A stretch of DNA of 64,000 nucleotides from assembly GCA_017644045.1 (NCBI GenBank), contig JAEPMI010000009.1, forward strand, positions 186,001-250,000, in the 5' to 3' direction. The DNA comes from Deltaproteobacteria bacterium (GTDB lineage: Bacteria; Myxococcota_A; Polyangia; Polyangiales; Houyiibacteriaceae). The notes below the pieces were generated by a model. That model saw only the letters and a program-made list of their open reading frames with translations. It did no database searches and was not told where the DNA came from. Both the position numbers and the translations under genes were made by a program. Below are positions 61,954 to 64,000 of this stretch, piece after piece. Position 1 is the stretch's first letter. Each line of letters opens with the position of its first letter.

Positions 61954-62571
61954 ATGAAGCTCTTCGTCAGCGCGGCCAGCCCCTTCGTTCGCAAGATCCT
62001 CGTCCAGGCTCACGAGTGTGGGCTCGCCGACCGCATCGAGCCCATCGACCTCTCGGGCTCCGGGCTCGGGCCGACCTCGCCGGTGACCGAGCTCTCCGCG
62101 AGCAACCCGCTGGGGAAGATCCCCGCGCTCATCCGAGACGACGGAAGCGTGCTCTACGACTCACGGGTGATCGCCGAGTACCTCGACTCGCTCCACGACG
62201 GGCCGCCGCTGCTCCCGACGAGCGGGCCCGAGCGCTTCGAGACGCTACGCCGGGTCGCGCTCGCGGACGGCATCTGCGACGCGGCGGTGCTCGGGCGCTA
62301 CGAGTCGGTGCTGCGACCGGAAGCGCTCCGGTGGGACGAGTTCCTCGACGGGCAGCTGCAGAAGATCCGTGGTGCCATCGCAGCGCTCGCCGCGGAGACG
62401 CTCCCGGACGACGCCGACCTCGGCACCATCGCCGTCGCGGTCGCGCTCGGCTACCTGGACCTGCGCTGGTCGGAGCACGATCTCTGGCGCGGCGCTGACC
62501 CGGCGCTGGTCGACTGGCACGCACGCTTCGCGGAACGCCCGTCGATGGTGGCGACCGCGCCGAAGCTCTGA
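61954..62571 (+). CDS. Glutathione S-transferase family protein
   Basis: 205 residues starting MKLFVSAASPFVRKILV, the thioredoxin-fold start with an active-site-like Ser/Pro/Phe. NPLGKIPALI (cis-Pro) and DSRVIAEYLDSL are standard glutathione-binding blocks; the C-terminal domain is helical. It is probably co-transcribed with the beta-propeller gene. Substrate unknown. Confidence 0.92.
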   Translation: MKLFVSAASPFVRKILVQAHECGLADRIEPIDLSGSGLGPTSPVTELSASNPLGKIPALIRDDGSVLYDSRVIAEYLDSLHDGPPLLPTSGPERFETLRRVALADGICDAAVLGRYESVLRPEALRWDEFLDGQLQKIRGAIAALAAETLPDDADLGTIAVAVALGYLDLRWSEHDLWRGADPALVDWHARFAERPSMVATAPKL

Positions 62572-62593
62572 GCGCGTACGGGCGAGCTTTCCG

Positions 62594-63256
62594 TCAGGAG
62601 CACGTCCAGCCGTCGGTCCAGCAGCTGCTGAAGCGGCAGGTGCACACCAGCGTGGTCCCGTCGGAGTGGCGCACGGTCCAGCCGTCGGTGGAGCAGTCGG
62701 AGAAACGGCAGTCGACGTCACTCGTCGATCCGTCTGGGTAGCGAGTGGTCCAGCCATCGGTGAAGCAGGAGCCGAAGCTGCAGTCGGTGTCGGCGCTCTC
62801 GCTGCCGACGCGGGTCGTCCAACCATCGGTGGTGCAGTCGGAGAAGCTGCAGTCGACCGTGTACGACGCCCCGGCGGGCGTCGTCCCTCGCCAGCCGTCG
62901 CCGAAGCAGTCGCCGAAGCTGCAGTCCGCGTCCTCGGCGCCGCTCCACCCGTCGGCGAGGCAGTCGGAGAAGCGGCACGAGGTCGAGCCCGTCGTTCGCT
63001 CGAAGGGCGCGTAGAAGGGTGGCGGCACGAAGAGATCCGGCCCGAAGTCCGGCGGCGGGCCGAAGTCCCGCGGAGGACCGAAGTCCCGCGGCGGCCCGAG
63101 ATCGGGCGGCGGACCGAAGTCCCGCGGCGGCCCGAAGTCGCGGGTCCCGAAATCGCGCGCGCCGAGATCCCGCCCCGGCCCGAAGTCGGCAGCCGTGCGC
63201 CGACCGTCGGAACAACCGACCACCAAGAGCAACGCCGCGACTGCGAGCACCCGCAT
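62594..63256 (-). CDS. Lipoprotein with Pro/Phe/Gly linker and six CxFxxCxxDGW repeats
   Basis: 220 residues. Signal MRVLAVAALLLVVGC. A long linker of DFGPPRDFGPPPD units (about 25-75) leads to six copies of a short module: C(R/S)F(S/G)(D/S)CxxDGW, spaced by about 15-25 residues. Each repeat holds two Cys, an Asp-Gly and Trp, like a mini metal- or disulfide-fold. No known domain comes to mind. It faces the GST gene with 22 bases between stops. Confidence 0.75.
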   Translation of the reverse strand: MRVLAVAALLLVVGCSDGRRTAADFGPGRDLGARDFGTRDFGPPRDFGPPPDLGPPRDFGPPRDFGPPPDFGPDLFVPPPFYAPFERTTGSTSCRFSDCLADGWSGAEDADCSFGDCFGDGWRGTTPAGASYTVDCSFSDCTTDGWTTRVGSESADTDCSFGSCFTDGWTTRYPDGSTSDVDCRFSDCSTDGWTVRHSDGTTLVCTCRFSSCWTDGWTCS

Positions 63257-63304
63257 GCCCCCAGCGTGCCACACGGCGGACCTCACACTCACCTTCGCGA
63301 GCTC

Positions 63305-64000
63305 CTACCGATCGAGCATCGACTCCGCGTCGGGCCCCATCGTCCGCAGGTAGTCCCGCAGCGTCTTGCCTTCTTCGTCCTCGAAGCAGTCGCCGAGCTC
63401 GAGCGACCGGATGCGGTCGAGTCGGAAGTTGCGGAAGTCGTCCCGTAGCTCGCACCACGCGCTCAGGGTCCAGGCGTGGCCCCAGAAGAACGCGCCGAGC
63501 GGGCGAACCACCCGCTCGCTCCGTTCCCCTTCCGCGTCGCCGTAGCGCAGGTGGATCTTGCGCTTCTCCCCGAGGGCGAGCCGCACGTCGACGAGCGAGG
63601 CGCTCATCTCGGCGCCGCGGCGCAGGCGGGGCGCGAAGAGCGCTGCCCCCTCGAGCGCGCCCTCGAGTCGCTCGGGGATCACCGCCTCGATCTTGTCGAG
63701 CACCCGACCTGCCGCGCGCGCGAGCTGGTCGTCTCCGAAGGCCGCGACCACGCGCGCGCCGAGCGCCAGAGCTTGGATCTCCTCTTCATCGAACATCAGC
63801 GGAGGGAGGTCATAGCCGGAGCGGAGGGTGTACCCGACGCCCGCTTCTCCTTCGATCGGTGTGCCGTTCGTGATGAGGTCGCGGATGTCTCGATAGACCG
63901 TCCGTTCGGAGACCTCGAGCTCCTCCGCGATCCACCGAGCGGTGACCGCTCCGCGACGTCCGCGGAGGAGCTGGATGATCCGAAAGAGCCGGTCGGCGCG
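63305..64000 (-). CDS. WYL-domain transcriptional regulator, 5' end cut by window
   Basis: Open to the window edge on the minus strand, so at least 232 residues without the start. The first about 60 visible form a DeoR/HTH_11-like helix-turn-helix (RLFRIIQLLRGRRGAVTARWIAEELEVSERTVYRDIRDL). A WYL-type domain follows (HLRYGDAEGERSERVVRPLGAFFWGHAWTLSAWCELRDDFRNFRLDRI), which in YafY/PafBC relatives binds a nucleic-acid or other effector. Target genes are unknown. Confidence 0.9.
   Translation of the reverse strand, partial: RADRLFRIIQLLRGRRGAVTARWIAEELEVSERTVYRDIRDLITNGTPIEGEAGVGYTLRSGYDLPPLMFDEEEIQALALGARVVAAFGDDQLARAAGRVLDKIEAVIPERLEGALEGAALFAPRLRRGAEMSASLVDVRLALGEKRKIHLRYGDAEGERSERVVRPLGAFFWGHAWTLSAWCELRDDFRNFRLDRIRSLELGDCFEDEEGKTLRDYLRTMGPDAESMLDR

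Overview
The window looks like chromosome from a high-GC myxobacterium, most like the Polyangiales/Sandaracinaceae. This is inferred from strongly GC-biased third codon positions and from many secreted lipoproteins that begin with a Cys followed by Gly/Asp-rich linkers. It is also inferred from EGF-like and P-domain surface proteins, a DUF1592-type cytochrome-like lipoprotein, FHA and hybrid-kinase signalling proteins and dense gene packing on both strands. No plasmid, phage or CRISPR locus was seen.

Layout: 1-9 kb holds a cut-off amidase, a small lipoprotein, a DUF1963-like protein, a HEAT-repeat protein, a SUKH protein and an NAD-type malic enzyme. A small GxxExxY gene is inserted here, bracketed by a 40-bp imperfect inverted repeat. 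9-20 kb holds Cys-rich lipoproteins, an EamA transporter, a membrane metallophosphoesterase, a GNAT enzyme and a 1,211-residue lipoprotein whose C-terminal half is five 366-bp tandem repeats. 20-22 kb holds a minus-strand block: tRNA-Arg(ACG), a structured RNA and a bacterial Ro protein (TROVE + vWA). 22-34 kb holds an SDR, DUF4287 and YdeI-family proteins, a class II glutamine amidotransferase, an exported dikinase-like lipoprotein, an exonuclease/phosphatase-family lipoprotein and an FHA protein. 33.6-36.9 kb is a peroxide-defence locus, oxyR-ahpC-ahpF, with an OxyR-like operator and a strong hairpin between ahpC and ahpF. 37-50 kb holds aspartokinase, a hydrolase-like lipoprotein, a hybrid histidine kinase, a GST, an ECF sigma factor with its PEGA-domain partner, an M13 peptidase and a vWA protein. 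50-64 kb holds a membrane sulfatase-like protein, an MBL-fold lipoprotein, a four-helix-bundle cassette flanked by inverted heptamer arrays, a P-domain/Kazal lipoprotein, a DUF1592 protein, transporters and a cut-off WYL regulator.

Two observations stand out. First, the RNA between tRNA-Arg and the Ro gene (minus strand, 21852 to 21596) contains a circularly permuted tRNA-like fold: T-arm, closed acceptor stem, D-arm. This is the architecture known for YrlA-type bacterial Y RNAs. It also appears to contain a second, degenerate tRNA cloverleaf ending in CCA, both enclosed by a long terminal helix. Second, two unrelated small genes (GxxExxY and S23-type four-helix bundle) are each bracketed by inverted short repeats of about seven bases. 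This suggests an under-described class of small mobile or domesticated cassettes.
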